Assembly (NCBI GenBank): GCA_023440945.1
Contig: JAEZRL010000201.1
Coordinates: 1-8,119, forward strand
From: Bacteroidota bacterium
GTDB taxonomy: Bacteria > Bacteroidota > Bacteroidia > Chitinophagales > Chitinophagaceae
DNA length: 8,119 nucleotides
Reading direction: 5' to 3'
Shown in pieces: positions 6,756 through 8,119 of this stretch; the first letter of the stretch is position 1; each line of letters opens with the position of its first letter. A program made the translations under genes and the position numbers. A model generated the notes under the pieces. That model was not told where the DNA came from. It was given only the letters and a program-made list of their open reading frames with translations, and did no database searches.

Positions 6756-6783
6756 CTTACAACAGAATTGCTTAAGTTGTAAG
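6756..6783 (+). repeat. 8-bp perfect inverted repeat (possible RNA hairpin) after the FUSC gene
   Basis: CTTACAAC (6756-6763) pairs perfectly with GTTGTAAG (6776-6783) around a 12-base loop, starting 54 bases after the FUSC stop. No T-run follows directly; the first long one is about 30 bases on (6813-6820). It could be a transcript-end hairpin or a regulator half-site pair. The right part TTGCTTAAGTTGTAAG (6768-6783) matches 14 of 16 bases with 807-822, which also lies just after a gene and before a repeat copy. Confidence 0.45.
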
Positions 6784-6870
6784 AATATAAGAATGATTGC
6801 ATTTTGATTTAACTTTTTTTGTGTTTCTTTTTATATTTCCTTGCCGGTTGCCGTTTTAATTATTGCTGCA

Positions 6871-6940
6871 TAAAGAACAGGAGGTACAAGTGAGTGACAC
6901 AACGATTTTCAATAGTAGCAATGCAGTTGGTAAAATAAAA
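6871..6940 (+). repeat. interspersed extragenic repeat, copy C
   Basis: The core AAGTGAGTGACACAACGA (6888-6905) is identical over 18 bases to copy A, and GTACAAGTGAGTGAC is shared with copy B. Similarity to copy A continues ungapped to about 6940. This copy is preceded by AGGAGG (6879-6884) with a 5-base spacer to a GTG (6890), which makes a translatable frame ending at 7021. It lies in the leader region of porX rather than between convergent genes. Confidence 0.75.
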
Positions 6941-7054
6941 CAAGCGATTATCTATCAGCTTGTCAAGCCGAAAATGGAGAAGGATGTTTTAATTGCCAAC
7001 CCTGATAACAGTAAAACATAAAACAAAAGATCGAAGTAAAATTTACATACAATT

Positions 7055-8119
7055 ATGGCATTAGCGAAAATACTTTGGGTGGATGATGAAATAGAAAATT
7101 TACAGTCACAGAAAATGTTTTTGGAGAACAAGGGCTACGAGGTGCAGACCTTTACAAATGGTTTTGAAGCGATAGATTTTGTAAAAGATAACCTGGTAGA
7201 TGTGGTGCTTTTAGATGAAAGCATGCCCGGCATAACCGGACTCGAAACTTTGGCGCAGATAAAAGAAATTAATGCTGCTATTCCTGTTGTGCTGATAACA
7301 AAAAATGAAACGGAAAACCTGATGGATGAAGCCATCGGCAGCCAGATAACTGATTACCTGATAAAACCTGTTAATCCTAACCAGGTATTGCTGAGTTTGA
7401 AGAAAATTATTGATAACAAACGTCTCGTTGCAGAAAAAACAACTTCTTCTTATCAACAGCAGTTCAGGAATTTATTCATGGCTTTGAACAGCAATCCAGA
7501 TTACAACGAGTGGATGGATATCTATAAAAAACTCACGTATTGGGAGCTTGAAATGGAGAAGAGCAATAGTCCTGAAATGCAGGAAGTTTTTCAAACGCAA
7601 AAGCAGGAAGCGAATACAGAATTTTTCAAGTTTGTGAGTAAGAATTATACAAACTGGCTTGATCCGAAAGCAGTTGATGCACCGGTGATGAGCCATAATT
7701 TGTTTAAGTATAAAGTGTTGCCACAGGTAGAAAAAGGAACGCCGACTTTTTTTGTGTTGATTGACAATCTTCGCTACGATCAGTGGAAAGCCATTCAGCC
7801 GATTTTTGCGGAAAGTTTTCGCATACAGGAAGAAGAAACTGTTTACAGCATTTTACCAACTGCAACACAGTACAGCCGCAATGCCATTTTTGCCGGCATG
7901 TTGCCGCTTGATATAGAAAAAAATTATCCTGTTCAATGGAAGAACGATGATGAAGAAGGTGGAAAAAATTTGTTTGAAGAAGAGTTTTTTAAAGGTCAGC
8001 TAAGGAGATTAAAACGCGACGACATTCGTTACAATTATACAAAAGTTGTAAACCATAGTGATGGTCAACAGTTGGTGAATAATATTCATAATTTGCTGAA
8101 CAACGACCTGAATATTATC
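7055..8119 (+). CDS. porX: PorX, response regulator with PglZ-type phosphatase domain (3' end outside window)
   Basis: Orphan-type response regulator that, in characterised Bacteroidota such as Porphyromonas gingivalis, works with the sensor kinase PorY to control type IX secretion. The frame runs from ATG 7055 to the right edge, 355 of the roughly 515-520 residues usual for PorX. The receiver domain (about 5-120) has the acidic pocket D10-D11, phospho-acceptor D54 (VVLLDESMPG), T82 and K104 (YLIKP), all conserved. A helical linker (about 125-225) includes the QQQFRNLFMALNSN stretch. The PglZ/alkaline-phosphatase-fold domain starts near 229 with TFFVLIDNLRYDQW (D237 and D242 at metal-site positions) and SILPTATQYSRNAIFAG, whose threonine at about 271 is at the nucleophile position. 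No truncation is seen. The A-rich leader has no Shine-Dalgarno. It implies that this organism has a type IX secretion system encoded elsewhere. Confidence 0.93.
   Translation, partial: MALAKILWVDDEIENLQSQKMFLENKGYEVQTFTNGFEAIDFVKDNLVDVVLLDESMPGITGLETLAQIKEINAAIPVVLITKNETENLMDEAIGSQITDYLIKPVNPNQVLLSLKKIIDNKRLVAEKTTSSYQQQFRNLFMALNSNPDYNEWMDIYKKLTYWELEMEKSNSPEMQEVFQTQKQEANTEFFKFVSKNYTNWLDPKAVDAPVMSHNLFKYKVLPQVEKGTPTFFVLIDNLRYDQWKAIQPIFAESFRIQEEETVYSILPTATQYSRNAIFAGMLPLDIEKNYPVQWKNDDEEGGKNLFEEEFFKGQLRRLKRDDIRYNYTKVVNHSDGQQLVNNIHNLLNNDLNII

Larger units (their letters stand above)
6703..7054. other. 352-bp gene-poor region upstream of porX
   Basis: This stretch holds no recognisable gene. It contains an 8-bp inverted repeat (6756-6783), a T-rich tract (about 6801-6835), repeat copy C (6871-6940) and a 43-codon GTG reading frame behind AGGAGG (6890-7021). 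The last 33 bases before the porX ATG are A-rich. No exact TAnnTTTG promoter element was found in the region, so the promoter of porX is not located; read-through from the FUSC gene is possible. Confidence 0.6.

Noticed and set aside
885..6940. The three repeat copies as a CRISPR array or insertion-sequence ends
   Set aside because: Copies are about 3 kb apart with genes between them, there are no regular spacers, no inverted terminal pairs, no target duplications and no transposase.
6974..7021. ATG-started 15-codon frame before porX
   Set aside because: Too short to support on its own and without a ribosome binding site; it is the tail of the longer GTG frame discussed as a finding.
7135..7696. 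Minus-strand reading frames of 66-81 codons over porX
   Set aside because: They are antisense to the receiver and linker domains of porX, whose sense translation carries the conserved motifs.

Overview
The window looks like an ordinary chromosomal segment of a Bacteroidota bacterium, most likely of the Chitinophagaceae/Sphingobacteriia type. The evidence is AT-rich DNA, mostly A-rich leaders with few Shine-Dalgarno sequences, matches to the Bacteroidota -7 promoter element TAnnTTTG, a PorX-type regulator (a protein tied to type IX secretion, known from this phylum), and a TPR-like orphan of a kind I associate with this phylum. No mobile element, CRISPR array, rRNA or tRNA was seen, and nothing in base or codon use suggests recent transfer.

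Layout. Positions 1-786 (+) hold the C-terminal part of a Bcr/CflA-type MFS drug exporter. Convergent to it, 999-2180 (-) encodes an exported PQQ-dependent sugar dehydrogenase-like protein. From a divergent 172-bp gap, 2353-3930 (+) encodes a 525-residue helical, TPR-like protein of unknown function. Convergent to that is a small hypothetical gene, 4050-4289 (-). A second divergent gap (4290-4476) carries a 12-bp perfect inverted repeat and a promoter-like element. It leads into 4477-5445 and 5473-6702 (+), two same-frame pieces of one YccS/FUSC-type membrane protein separated by a single TAA. After a 352-bp gene-poor stretch, 7055 to the right edge (+) encodes the first 355 residues of PorX (response regulator plus PglZ phosphatase-like domain).

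The genes do not form an obvious pathway. They are mostly single transcription units, several of them convergent or divergent. The most notable observations are two. First, the FUSC-family protein is interrupted by one in-frame stop, and the joined reading frame has the length expected of the intact family. Second, an interspersed extragenic repeat with core AAGTGAGTGACRCAAC occurs three times in this short window, always in the same orientation and always downstream of a plus-strand gene. The third copy lies in the leader region of porX, where it creates a short GTG-initiated reading frame behind a perfect AGGAGG.
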